A DNA stretch of 58,341 nucleotides from Microbacteriaceae bacterium 3FA27C10 (GCA_005502775.1 SCNI01000022.1:1-58341); one strand, 5' to 3'. Shown: positions 7,357 to 16,178, numbered from the stretch's first letter. Program-made: numbers and translations. Notes: generated by a model from the letters alone, not told the origin.

Positions 7357-9024
7357 TCACCACTCCTCAATGACCGGATACGGAACCGCCGGACCATCGC
7401 CACTCGGACCGCTCGGCGGAACGGGATCTCGTCGCGCTGGGCTTGGTCGGTCGGTGCGCCGGTCGGCGGCGCGACGCGCCCGTTTCGTCGATGCCGCGGC
7501 ATTGGTGACCACCTGCCGCATCTTCTCGATTGTGCGAAACAACGCATCCTCATCGATTTCTTCGCGGCCGGCTGCACGGAGCGCGGTAGTGGCCGCGCGC
7601 TGCTCCCACACGGATACCGGCGGGTGTGACATTCGTCGGTACGGGACATCAATGTAGTTCGCACCTTCCGGGTCGAGCACCCAAATGCGACTGATGTCGC
7701 GAGGGTCTCGCCGGATCACGAAACGGCCGAGTTTCTCGCGGCGCGCAATCCACGGCTTCAACGCGTCGGAGAAGTACTGCACGTGATCGATGGTGAAACC
7801 GGTTCTCCTCAGGGTCCGCCGGATCACCGGGAGAAAGTCGATCAGGAACGCAGCCGCGTTGGTCACCGTCGCAGGCGTTCCGTTCGCCTCCACCCCGGCC
7901 GCCCATCGCCCGGCCGGAGTCTGCCCAATCCCGCGATGCACCTGCCCGTGATAGGCCGCCACAGCCAGGGCTAGCCAATGCTCCAGCTCCTTGACGGTGA
8001 GGGTTGCAGTCTTCTCGGAGTCGTAGCGGCCACGCTCGCCCGGATTCGAGAACGTCGTACCCGGAAGATCATGAACTGACCGCATCATCGTGCCGATCAC
8101 TCGCTCCACGATGCCGCCGTAGTGCGGCTGACCCGGTGGACGGTAGCGCAGCTTCACACCGTGCTGCTCGCATCCGCGGCGCAACGCCTCGCTCTTGAAC
8201 TCCGCGGCATTGTCGAGATACAACTCGGCAGGCTTCCCACTCATCGGCCACGACACCGACACGTCAACACCGTCCAACCAGGGCTGCTTGTCGGTGACCA
8301 TGTGCGCCAAACAAAGGCCGACAGACAGCGCAGACGGGGCCTCGAGAGTGACAACGAGCCCCACGATGCAGCGACTGAACACGTCGATCGCGACCGTCAC
8401 GTATGGCCTACCGATCGGTAGCCGGTGACGCTCGTCGACCACGATCACATCCACCACGGTGTGATCGATCTGCACCTGCTCCAACGGCCGCCGCACCGGC
8501 GGCACGAGACCAGCCGCGGATTGCAACGCCCGACCCGCATCCGAACCTTCGCGACGTGTAGCGGTCTCCGCCGGATCAAGCCCTGCGATCCGGCGCTCGA
8601 TCGTCGCCCGCGAGGGAGCAGGAAGACCCTGTTGGCGGCAAACACGGACGATATCCCGATGCACCACAGCAACCGTCCGACGCTGGCGGTTCAGATACCC
8701 CTTCTTGATCACCTCCGAGACGATTGCTTCGACCAGCTCCGGCAGGTGCGTTCGGCCGCGACCGCCGTTCGATTGCCCAGGGATTAGGTCCGAAACGAGC
8801 CCCTGCCCGTCGCGCCACCGCCGCATCAGAACGTACAACTGCCGACGCGAGATACCCAGCTCCGCCGCCGCAACGTCCACACGGGAATGCCCAACGCGTG
8901 AGAGATCCGAGAGCGGACCAATGACCGCAGCCGTCTTCGCAGCGCGCTCCCACGCATCATCGCACGCGGTCAGAACACCGCGGTCGCGCACAGGCTCTCG
9001 AATGTCATCCATCACCGACCTCAT
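7357..9024 (-). CDS. tniA: DDE transposase TniA
   Basis: A 555-residue Mu/Tn7-class transposase. The order is N-terminal HTH domains (AAELGISRRQLYVLMRRW), a retroviral-integrase-like core with the D-D-E triad (QIDHTVVDV, YLDNAAEF, GGIVERVIG), and a Mu-transposase-type C-terminal barrel. It starts at an ATG at 9024, with an in-frame ATG at 9012 as an alternative. The start lies 113 bp from the outer edge of the right transposon end. Confidence 0.9.
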   Translation of the reverse strand: MRSVMDDIREPVRDRGVLTACDDAWERAAKTAAVIGPLSDLSRVGHSRVDVAAAELGISRRQLYVLMRRWRDGQGLVSDLIPGQSNGGRGRTHLPELVEAIVSEVIKKGYLNRQRRTVAVVHRDIVRVCRQQGLPAPSRATIERRIAGLDPAETATRREGSDAGRALQSAAGLVPPVRRPLEQVQIDHTVVDVIVVDERHRLPIGRPYVTVAIDVFSRCIVGLVVTLEAPSALSVGLCLAHMVTDKQPWLDGVDVSVSWPMSGKPAELYLDNAAEFKSEALRRGCEQHGVKLRYRPPGQPHYGGIVERVIGTMMRSVHDLPGTTFSNPGERGRYDSEKTATLTVKELEHWLALAVAAYHGQVHRGIGQTPAGRWAAGVEANGTPATVTNAAAFLIDFLPVIRRTLRRTGFTIDHVQYFSDALKPWIARREKLGRFVIRRDPRDISRIWVLDPEGANYIDVPYRRMSHPPVSVWEQRAATTALRAAGREEIDEDALFRTIEKMRQVVTNAAASTKRARRAADRRTDRPSPARRDPVPPSGPSGDGPAVPYPVIEEW

Positions 9025-9112
9025 CGTCGTGATCGCAACGGTAGTGCAGACAACCTCGCGCAGCTAGATCTTCACACTCACCTGCACGAACGCAACAACA
9101 GCGCGATCAATC

Positions 9113-9137
9113 GCGCAGGCGACCGCGAGAAACGACA
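9113..9137 (-). repeat. Right terminal inverted repeat of the transposon
   Basis: Reads GCGCAGGCGACCGCGAG and ends AACGACA on the plus strand. Its reverse complement matches 272-296 at 21 of 25 positions. It sits 89 bp upstream of the tniA start. Confidence 0.8.
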
Positions 9138-9762
9138 GAGGGAGTGGTGGCCGCGGGTCGCGGCTGGTGTCTTGGAAAGCTTTAGGTTGTCGAAACACGC
9201 TTGCTGATCGGTTCGCTCAAAGGCACGGCCAGGGGATGGTCAAATTGGAGAAGAACCGGCAGCGGAACAATCCCCGCCGGCCCATCGGCAACTGCGAGCA
9301 AACCGGCCCAGTTATCCACAGGTTGCGAGATTTCCGCAATCGTTCTTAATTCCGAATCTGCAAACTCAATCAGTTTTGCAATGTCGAATTCATGTTTGAA
9401 AAGCTAGGCGGGAGATCGAGAATACCGGGCAAATCGGCCGCCTATTGGCCATATAGGCCCCCTAGGACGGCGAATGAACCCCAGTTGGGGTTCCGAGCCG
9501 TAGTGGCAATATTTGCGCTTCTATGCGTCACGTAGGGCCGCAGGACGGCTCTTCTGTCGGGTCGTCCTGGTAAGGTTTGGAGTGACAGAAAGCAATCGAC
9601 CTCTGGCCGGCAAGGTGCCGATCAGAGATCGGACGGCCAGACAGAGGTCGAATGAAAATTCCTGGACAGAATTCACTTCGATCCTAAGCCCCGCACGGGT
9701 GGTCGCGTCAAAACGACGCATACCATCCGTGCTGGGTGGCTGTGCTTTCGGAAGGGGCAAAA
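9138..9762. other. Palindrome-rich non-coding region (possible origin or regulatory DNA)
   Basis: About 620 bases without a convincing gene. It holds a perfect DnaA-box match (TTATCCACA, about 9313-9321) and a following AT-rich stretch (about 9340-9405). It also holds a GGCCATATAGGCC palindrome (about 9449), AACCCCAGTTGGGGTT (about 9477-9492), and a 54-bp imperfect cruciform at 9597-9650 (arms CGACCTCTG and CAGAGGTCG with inner GGCCG/CGGCC). The promoter for the YjzC-like gene must also lie near the end. An origin role is speculation. Confidence 0.4.
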
Positions 9763-9960
9763 ATGCCTCAGAAACCCATCCCCTCGGGAACTCCCGCACC
9801 GATCAGCGGGCAATACCGCATCGTCGGTCCTCGCGGAGGACACCTTGGTAACACCGAGCGCACCGCCGTGCAGGGCAAGCCGCTGCCGCCGACTCCCGCG
9901 GCCGGACAGCGCTACGTGCCCGTCGATCCGACCAACAACGGAGCCGGCCGCAAACGCTGA
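9763..9960 (+). CDS. YjzC-family small protein
   Basis: A 65-residue protein, MPQKPIPSGTPAPISGQY then RIVGPRGG and PPTPAAGQRYVPVD. This layout (short basic N-terminus, SGQY, G-rich turn, PPTP, aromatic C-terminal strand) resembles the YjzC family of small proteins of unknown function. The ATG at 9763 follows GGAAGGGGCAAAA; upstream in-frame starts lack a site. It is followed by a strong hairpin and then a DUF1508 gene. Confidence 0.7.
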   Translation: MPQKPIPSGTPAPISGQYRIVGPRGGHLGNTERTAVQGKPLPPTPAAGQRYVPVDPTNNGAGRKR

Positions 9961-9964
9961 CCCT

Positions 9965-9996
9965 ATGAGGGGCGAGGTTCCTGCCTCGCCCCTCAT
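9965..9996. terminator. Hairpin after the YjzC-like gene
   Basis: A perfect 13-bp stem (ATGAGGGGCGAGG pairing with CCTCGCCCCTCAT) with a 6-base loop, starting five bases after the stop codon. There is no T-run, as is common in high-GC actinobacteria. Confidence 0.65.
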
Positions 9997-10029
9997 TGGT
10001 CGCGGCCGCTCACACAGATTGGATAAGAC

Positions 10030-10356
10030 ATGGCATGGAAATTCAACGCCGGCGTAACGACAACCGCCGGCTACTACTCCTGGTGGCTCTACGGAGCAAA
10101 CGGGGAACTCACCGCCTGGGCGGGCGAGACCTTCCCGTCAAGCAGCAACGCAACTCGCGCGGCTCAAGCGTTCAAGGCAGGCGCCGCCACCGCGAGGTAC
10201 GAGACGTACCAAGACGCCAGCGGAAAATGGCGATGGCGCGCCTGGCGCTCGAGCGACAAAGTCGCAGCATCCGGCGAATCTTTCGCGAGCAAATCGAATG
10301 CGGAACGAGCCGCCGACGCAGTGAAGGCTAACGCGCCGTACGCGACTGGTCCGTGA
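10030..10356 (+). CDS. Two-repeat DUF1508 (YegP-like) protein
   Basis: A 108-residue protein made of two DUF1508 units: GYYSWWLYGANGELTAW with a following SSNATRAAQAFK, then KWRWRAWRSSDKVAASGE with SKSNAERAADAVK. This fold is a small beta-beta-beta-alpha unit of unknown function found in stress-linked proteins such as YegP. A second, single-unit member is encoded at 35876-36055. The ATG at 10030 is the only plausible start. Confidence 0.8.
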   Translation: MAWKFNAGVTTTAGYYSWWLYGANGELTAWAGETFPSSSNATRAAQAFKAGAATARYETYQDASGKWRWRAWRSSDKVAASGESFASKSNAERAADAVKANAPYATGP

Positions 10357-10415
10357 CCTGACGTGACGTGAGGTGGGGCGTTCTTGATTAGGTGTCCCGC
10401 CTCATTGGCGCGGGA

Positions 10416-10661
10416 AACAGATGGGCCGCTGCTGCGATGGCTATGGTCTTCACTGTGATGTCCGCACTCGCGCAGGTGGAGTTAGACATCAAGTAGGGAA
10501 CAAATCGAGGACTTTGTCACCAAAGCGTCGCGCGGCCGGCCAAGCCGCCGGCGGTCGCCGAACCAAGTTCACCGACTCGCCGATTCGCAGAGTTGCCCAC
10601 CTCCTCGAGCAGCACGAACGAGCTGCACAGGTAGCCCAGGAAGCCCGCTATACGTCCGGTA
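10416..10661 (+). pseudogene. Serine resolvase relic (frameshifted 3' end)
   Basis: Two pieces in different frames match the C-terminal half of the plasmid resolvase. The first reads MAMVFTVMSALAQVELDIK and stops at TAG (10494-10496), matching GSMVFTVMAALGQMEYEIK. The second is shifted and reads KRRAAGQAAGG, then FTDSPIRRVAHLLEQ and ERAAQVA, matching KRRDAGKDLGG, ITDSQIRSARQLIDS and EPVAQVA. The N-terminal catalytic part and the recognition helix are gone. It abuts the stop codon of the restriction gene. Confidence 0.65.
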
Positions 10662-13592
10662 TTAGACCAGTTTCTCCTGGCGGGCAGTGCTCGAGCGTCG
10701 AAGCCTGGCGTAATCGAGGAGCTCGCTTGCGCGGGCGTTCTTCTTCTTCCAATCTTTCACGATCGTCTCGCCTAGTAACACGTAGTGCCACAGGCGCCCA
10801 TCGCGCTCTTCATCCGGCAAGGCGTTGATCTGCTCGCACCATGCGAGGGCGGCGCGTTGCTTGCGCTTAACGTTCTCGTCGCTGAGGGCAGACTGCGCCT
10901 TGGTTTCTACGACATAGATGTCATTGCCGGTACGAACCAGGAAGTCTGGCGAGTACTGCGCGGGCATGCCGTCAGCCTTGAGATAGGGACGTCGGAGGAA
11001 GTCGTGGCGATACTCGTGCACTTTTGCCAGCGCTTCGACGGCTGAATCAGCGTCTGCCCAGTGAATGAAAAGACGTTCGAGACCGCCACTTTTCGTTGGG
11101 ATCGGTAGACGTTCATAGATGCACTTGTTGACGTCGGCCGCTGAGCTCGCACGTACGGGGATCGTCACAACGTCAGAGAGGTTGCGGTAGCTAACCACCG
11201 CGGCGTCGACCTGCTGGTTCTCCTGAAGCTCCACTATCAGTGTCGCGAAGGTGCCGGCAAGTTCGTGCGCAACATCGTCGAGCATCAGGACGCGCCAGTT
11301 TTCGCCTTCGAGGGGATTAAAAGCTTCGCCAAACATGCGTTTGCGGATGTACGTGTCAATCCATCCTGCAAGAAGCGGTCGGTATGACTGAAGAACCGGA
11401 AACTGACTGTTCTCCTTATACTTGCGGGCAGAAGTGGTCATAGTGCGACCTAACGCTTCAGTTATCCGCGTGGTCATGCGCGACAGATAGTCGTTGTAAC
11501 CGGTGGCCGTTAGCACGCCTCCGTCCACGCGATAGTCGCCGAACTGGGCACCAGTTTGTTGATCTTCGGAGACGAAGCGATCCCCTTTTCCTATCTGCTT
11601 GAGAATCAGATCCAGAGGGAAGCGGCTGATCGGCAGTGTAAGAGGATTGATTGTGGGTTCGCGCAATTCTTCATCCGCGTCTCGGATGATGATTGGGATC
11701 CTGAAGTCATAAGCCTGATAACCCGGACGAAGATCGACAAACTCAAGATCCCCCGTTGCCGACGTGGTCGTTTCGTTCTCATCGCCCACTTCGATCGCCA
11801 GACCGTCGTTCAGCAGCTCGTCGTAAAAGTCCGAGAATGCTGGATGCTCGACGACGAACAATACGTCGAAATAGTTGTTCGGCTCCATGCGCTTGGCGAT
11901 ACGTTCGCGAGTTTCGGCCTTAAGGTCATCAATAGCATCGTTGCCTCGCCACATAAGACGCAGGCCGCGTCCGATCGTCTGCTCCAGCAAGATCGATGCT
12001 TGCGACGACCGCAGCGGAACGATGACGCAGATGTTATTGACGTCAAAACCCTCGCGGAGCATCAAGACTGAAACTATGACCTTCGGTTGCTGGTGCTTGT
12101 CGACGTCGAAAAGTCTTTCTCGAACCGGTTCCCAGTCTTTTGCGCCGAGATCTGCCTTTCGACCGGAATCGACACGGAGGACGTCGTCTTCGGATAGTCC
12201 AGTGGTGAGAAGGAATTCCTCTACATAGGGCGACACTGTTGTGTCTTCGCATATAACCAAGAGTTTCGGATGCTTCTCGGCATCGGTGCTCTTGAACTGT
12301 TCCTCCAGTATCTGGAGTTTTCGGAGGCCGGCACGCAGCATGACGCGCTGGCCGTTCGAGAGCCCGGTGACAGCATTTTGGTCGTCTCGTTCTGCTCGGA
12401 AGTCCAGCGGCAGAGCTGCAACTTCCTTTCGCTTATCAAGTGCGAGTGCTTTTACTAGGCCAGCTTTCATAGCTGATGTCAGATCGAAGTCGACGACGAT
12501 GTGAGGAAAAAAGGCCTTGTTCTTGTTCCTTCCGGACCCAACTTCGTTGTAGGGCGTAGCGGAGAAGTCGAACTGCATAAACCGAGTGCCCTTGGTCGAC
12601 GCGATCTCCGTCAGGCTCTTCTGCCACTCGACGTCAGTAACCTCTTCGGACCTTCTTACTTCGTGAATGTGATGCGCCTCATCGTTGAAAACCACCAAGC
12701 TAGGCAGATCCTTGAGCGCATCCAGGGGCCCCCCGCGCCCGTACTTGCGATCAAGCGTCTTGAGGGAATTGCCGATCGATGTACCGGGCGTGAGAGGGAA
12801 GAAGCTTTCTATAGCCTTCTTGGGGCTGATCTCAGCGCCAGGGGCATCCACGCCGTCTTCATCCTCGAGAAAGTCGGGATCTTCCTGACCTGCGAGCAGA
12901 TGCCAATTAGTGATTGCGATAAGGCCGGACCCGGTGACTTTGCGGCCAATCTCTGTCTTAGTTACAACCGACGATTGCAAGAACGCAAACACCCTGGCGC
13001 GATACGTGTCAGGCACGAACAAGTCGCGCTGTGCGTAGATGTCGCTTGATCCAAAGTCTCGTTCGCCTTCATGCTCCTTACCCATAAACGAGTCGAGCAG
13101 GCGTTCATAGACAATCAGGCCCGGCGCAACCAGAAGAAAATTGCTGGAAAATTTTGGGTCTCTCGGATTGGCAACGTTGTTGAGGTGCTGCCAGATCATG
13201 AGCGCATTTAGAACCCAGGTTTTGCCCGTTCCTGTAGCCATTTTGGCGGCGTATTTCGGGTACTCATGGCGCTGACGCGTAACCTCTCCGAGTACTCCAC
13301 CCTGAAGCAGGTATTCCCCTGCGACTGCCTCGTAAAGATCCCTGAGGCGGGTGGTACCAAGAACCTCGTGGGCGTAAATGATGTTGAGGATGGCTTGGCG
13401 CTGGCCCTCATGAAAATTGAGAAAACGGGTGTCACAGTAATCCTGCTCGAACCAAAAGCGGAGCAGCTCGGCGGTTACCGGCGTGACCTGATCGAGTATG
13501 GGTGCCCCGCCGCCCGCCACCAGTTCAGAAATCTGCGGATCTAGAAGAGAGGTGAGTCCTTTTGCAAGAGGGAAGTCCGCAAAGCCGCTCAT
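10662..13592 (-). CDS. Type III restriction enzyme, Res subunit
   Basis: A 976-residue helicase-nuclease. The helicase motifs are MATGTGKTWVLNALM (Walker A), FNDEAHHIH (DEAH Walker B), FSATPYN (motif III), and EQTIGRGLRLMWRG (motif VI). The C-terminus has a PD-(D/E)xK-type nuclease (YSPDFLVRTGNDIYVVETKAQ). In type III systems Res travels on DNA after Mod recognises an asymmetric unmethylated site, and cuts about 25 bases away. Its ATG overlaps the mod stop by four bases (ATGA). GC content is clearly lower than in surrounding genes, suggesting transfer. Confidence 0.9.
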   Translation of the reverse strand: MSGFADFPLAKGLTSLLDPQISELVAGGGAPILDQVTPVTAELLRFWFEQDYCDTRFLNFHEGQRQAILNIIYAHEVLGTTRLRDLYEAVAGEYLLQGGVLGEVTRQRHEYPKYAAKMATGTGKTWVLNALMIWQHLNNVANPRDPKFSSNFLLVAPGLIVYERLLDSFMGKEHEGERDFGSSDIYAQRDLFVPDTYRARVFAFLQSSVVTKTEIGRKVTGSGLIAITNWHLLAGQEDPDFLEDEDGVDAPGAEISPKKAIESFFPLTPGTSIGNSLKTLDRKYGRGGPLDALKDLPSLVVFNDEAHHIHEVRRSEEVTDVEWQKSLTEIASTKGTRFMQFDFSATPYNEVGSGRNKNKAFFPHIVVDFDLTSAMKAGLVKALALDKRKEVAALPLDFRAERDDQNAVTGLSNGQRVMLRAGLRKLQILEEQFKSTDAEKHPKLLVICEDTTVSPYVEEFLLTTGLSEDDVLRVDSGRKADLGAKDWEPVRERLFDVDKHQQPKVIVSVLMLREGFDVNNICVIVPLRSSQASILLEQTIGRGLRLMWRGNDAIDDLKAETRERIAKRMEPNNYFDVLFVVEHPAFSDFYDELLNDGLAIEVGDENETTTSATGDLEFVDLRPGYQAYDFRIPIIIRDADEELREPTINPLTLPISRFPLDLILKQIGKGDRFVSEDQQTGAQFGDYRVDGGVLTATGYNDYLSRMTTRITEALGRTMTTSARKYKENSQFPVLQSYRPLLAGWIDTYIRKRMFGEAFNPLEGENWRVLMLDDVAHELAGTFATLIVELQENQQVDAAVVSYRNLSDVVTIPVRASSAADVNKCIYERLPIPTKSGGLERLFIHWADADSAVEALAKVHEYRHDFLRRPYLKADGMPAQYSPDFLVRTGNDIYVVETKAQSALSDENVKRKQRAALAWCEQINALPDEERDGRLWHYVLLGETIVKDWKKKNARASELLDYARLRRSSTARQEKLV

Positions 13593-15736
13593 GCTGTCAC
13601 CTCAATGCCTGGGAAAACCACTTCTGACTCAAACCCAAACACGTCCACGGCGCGAATGCATACATTCCTTGCCCCGGGCACCGAAGCCAAGTCAATAGAC
13701 GCGCGGGTCACGACCCGTAAGGCATCGCCGTCGTTTTGGCTGTTGCCTCTATAGTCCTGCCAGACCGAGCGGAAGACCTCCCCGTCGTAATCAGGATCGA
13801 CGGCCCAGTATTCGATCAATGCCAGCGGCTCAGCGTTCATCACCTTTTGCAGTGAGGCGCGGTTCGCCTGATCCAGGTTGATCGCGTCGGGCGAAAGAAG
13901 TACGTAATTGTCGAGATGTACTAGAAGCAATTCTCCGGTGTCGGTTCGCTTTCGCTGATCAACGGATGCCTGAAGGTACTGAAGGCTAGAGAATCGAACT
14001 TCCCCGGCGAGCTTGTCTACGCTCTTCTTCTTCAATCGATCGAGCAGGTCCGGTGGGATAACAAGCACTTCGAGATTCGCGTCGTGCAGATCCGCAATGT
14101 CTTGTCCGATACCGGCTGAGAAATTCCAGCCGAGCACGATTACCTTGTCGAACCCGCCCATCTTGGAGTCTCGGTAGCCTTGTGCGCGCTTAAGAGTGGA
14201 GATCGTTGTTAGTCGCGAGGGGCTGTCGGCCACAACAAGCGTGCGAGTGTGGGGAAGGCGACCGAGACCACCATTGATGTTCTCCTCAGGAGGCAGCGGC
14301 AGGGCGCCGAAAAGATCGAGCACCACGCGAGCGAGATCGCCGATCCTGAACGACCGGCCGAGAGTTGAGCGAGCCTGCTCTACCTGATAATCCCCGATTG
14401 CCTGATAGAGGAAAGGCGTAGCATCCTGATCAATTAGGCGCTTACGCGTGATCATTACAGACGGCTTTCCTAGGTCGGAAGCAACCCACCTACGCCCGAG
14501 CTTTTCGGCTACGGCGGCCGTTGTGCCCGACCCCACGAAGAAGTCGCCGACCACGGAATCTCGATCCGACGACGTCTCGATTATTCGCTTGAGCAATCCT
14601 TCAGGCTTCTGCGTCTCATAGCCGAGCTTTTCGGACTCTTGCTCCAGCCATTTGACGTCTTCGTCGATCCCTTGATCCGATTGGTACAAGACCCCTTTTG
14701 TGTTGGGCTGATATGCCCAAAGATCCTGATAGGGAACCCCTTCGGTCAGATACTGACGGTACATCGGCTGCCCGCCGAGTTTCTTTGGTATGACCAGGAG
14801 TTCAGCTTCGAGGCAAGCGTCCAGAATTTCTGGAATAGACAAACCGGTCACATCTCGACCTAGCAGCTGAACTGTCTTCGTTGGGATCGCCCAGTGTCGT
14901 CCCGCGCTTGTGGGATTGAATCCATGCCACGGTTTTCCGCTGTCACCCTGTCTTGTTCCAGGCCCGGTTAAGTAATTGGGCTGGTAAATTCCGCGGCTAT
15001 CGCTGTATTTGAATCGTGACTCGATATATCCCTTAGAGAAGGGGCGCTTTCCGGGATGAAAGACGAACTTGTCAGTCTTCGTGTAGAACAGAATCACATC
15101 GTGAATAGGGCCGAACTGGTCGGTGGTCTTGTTATGTGAATTGCTCCTGCGCCAGACGATTTCGCTCCGGAACGATTCGCTTCCGAAGATCTGATCGAGA
15201 ATTATCTTTACGTAGTGGCTGATATTGGGGCCGAGATGCACATACAGAGAGCCGGTGTCTGAGAGTAATTCACGCATGAGCGTGAGACGCGATGTCATCA
15301 TTGCCAAGTACGAGGCTGTGCCATCCGACCAGGTGTCCGAATACGCAAATTGCTCGAGAACCGTAGGCTTTTGATCGATGGTCGCCCCTGGAAGAGTGAT
15401 CTTCGTTCTGTAGTCCGCCTTGGAATCAAAGGGCGGATCGATGTAGATCAGATCCAGCTTTCCGCGGAGGCTGGGGGCGTCGTCGTCCCCTGCAAGGAGT
15501 GCGGCCATAGCCAGCAGATTGTCGCCGTAGATCAGTCTGTTTGGGGCTGCCGTCTGTCCTTCATTGGCTTGAGCGCCCCAAAGATTAAGCCCACTGCGAT
15601 CTCGCGATGGAATAACGAGCTCACGCGTCTGAAGGCTTACGCGGTTCTGTCCCTCGAGTTGCTCCAGGACTTGTTTCGCCTGACGTCTGCCAGCTGCCAC
15701 AATCCCGGGCAGCTGCTCGAGTAACGACTTGCTCAT
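13589..15736 (-). CDS. Type III DNA (adenine) methyltransferase, Mod subunit
   Basis: A 715-residue adenine methyltransferase. The catalytic DPPF (DLIYIDPPFDS, residues about 95-105) precedes the SAM-binding FVGSGTTAAV (about residue 390). This is the beta-class order typical of type III Mod. The middle part between the motifs is the target recognition domain. It starts with ATG (MSKSLLEQLPGIV). It is translationally coupled to res downstream. The target sequence cannot be read from the protein. Confidence 0.9.
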   Translation of the reverse strand: MSKSLLEQLPGIVAAGRRQAKQVLEQLEGQNRVSLQTRELVIPSRDRSGLNLWGAQANEGQTAAPNRLIYGDNLLAMAALLAGDDDAPSLRGKLDLIYIDPPFDSKADYRTKITLPGATIDQKPTVLEQFAYSDTWSDGTASYLAMMTSRLTLMRELLSDTGSLYVHLGPNISHYVKIILDQIFGSESFRSEIVWRRSNSHNKTTDQFGPIHDVILFYTKTDKFVFHPGKRPFSKGYIESRFKYSDSRGIYQPNYLTGPGTRQGDSGKPWHGFNPTSAGRHWAIPTKTVQLLGRDVTGLSIPEILDACLEAELLVIPKKLGGQPMYRQYLTEGVPYQDLWAYQPNTKGVLYQSDQGIDEDVKWLEQESEKLGYETQKPEGLLKRIIETSSDRDSVVGDFFVGSGTTAAVAEKLGRRWVASDLGKPSVMITRKRLIDQDATPFLYQAIGDYQVEQARSTLGRSFRIGDLARVVLDLFGALPLPPEENINGGLGRLPHTRTLVVADSPSRLTTISTLKRAQGYRDSKMGGFDKVIVLGWNFSAGIGQDIADLHDANLEVLVIPPDLLDRLKKKSVDKLAGEVRFSSLQYLQASVDQRKRTDTGELLLVHLDNYVLLSPDAINLDQANRASLQKVMNAEPLALIEYWAVDPDYDGEVFRSVWQDYRGNSQNDGDALRVVTRASIDLASVPGARNVCIRAVDVFGFESEVVFPGIEVTA

Positions 15737-15881
15737 TCGTTGTAATTCCCATCCGCGTCGGTGGCTTCGAGATCTATGCCTCGAATGAAGTTCAGGCTAG
15801 TGGCTGCCATAGCTTGTCCCAGCCGGTGTGGGACCGACATGGAAGCGCGACAGGCTCGCAGACCGACACGCCTAAGCGCCT

Positions 15882-15917
15882 ACGACACTTAACCCTAACA
15901 ACAGGGTTAAGTGTCGT
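15882..15917. promoter_or_regulatory. Perfect 15-bp-arm palindrome before the RHH gene
   Basis: ACGACACTTAACCCT and its exact inverse AGGGTTAAGTGTCGT flank a 6-base spacer (AACAAC). The right arm ends one base before the ATG at 15919. A perfect dyad over the start of a small DNA-binding gene suggests an autoregulatory operator. It could also be a terminator between the diverging mod gene and this gene, or an origin-linked control site. Confidence 0.6.
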
Positions 15918-15918
15918 T

Positions 15919-16152
15919 ATGGCCGCTCATCGTCGTCCCCGCGGGACCATGCGAGATCCGATCCGCACTGGATACGAGATCGAGCGAGCAGCCAAGGAGC
16001 GGCTCGATGCTCTCGCCGCTCATGCTGGCGTCTCATCCGCGCTCTACTTTGAGCGCCTAATCGAGAATGTTGAGCTTACCGATCAGGGCCTGCCGGTGTG
16101 GTGGCCCGAAGATCGAGAACGCGATGGGGAGTTGCCTATCGACTCGGCTTAA
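15919..16152 (+). CDS. Small RHH/CopG-like DNA-binding protein
   Basis: A 77-residue protein: basic N-terminus MAAHRRPRGTMRDP, then a TGYEIERAAKERLDALAAH helix and an AGVSSALYFERLIE helix, like ribbon-helix-helix or MetJ/Arc proteins. The ATG at 15919 lies directly after the palindrome. The frame is open further upstream but only through the palindrome. Its position before the candidate rep gene suggests a copy-number or transcriptional repressor, which is inferred. A hairpin follows the stop. Confidence 0.6.
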   Translation: MAAHRRPRGTMRDPIRTGYEIERAAKERLDALAAHAGVSSALYFERLIENVELTDQGLPVWWPEDRERDGELPIDSA

Positions 16153-16159
16153 CGAGAGA

Positions 16160-16178
16160 GGCCCGCCAGAGGCGGGCC
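16160..16178. terminator. Hairpin after the RHH gene
   Basis: GGCCCGCC and GGCGGGCC pair around a 3-base loop, eight bases after the stop codon. Confidence 0.55.

Larger units (their letters stand above)
272..9137. mobile_element. Tn402/Tn5053-family transposon carrying Mg2+ transport genes
   Basis: The element is bounded by 25-bp inverted ends at 272-296 and 9113-9137 that match at 21 of 25 positions. They begin TGTCA and TGTCG and share the CGnCTGCAC-type tail of Tn5053 ends. tniA starts 113 bp from the right end, followed by tniB, tniQ, a res-like region and tniR, the canonical order. Cargo at the left is a hypothetical gene, an M-box riboswitch, a NRAMP-related transporter and an MgtE-like protein. 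The flanking pentamers are GATCT (left) and GAGGG (right), so no 5-bp target duplication survives. This suggests later rearrangement on one side. Confidence 0.8.
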
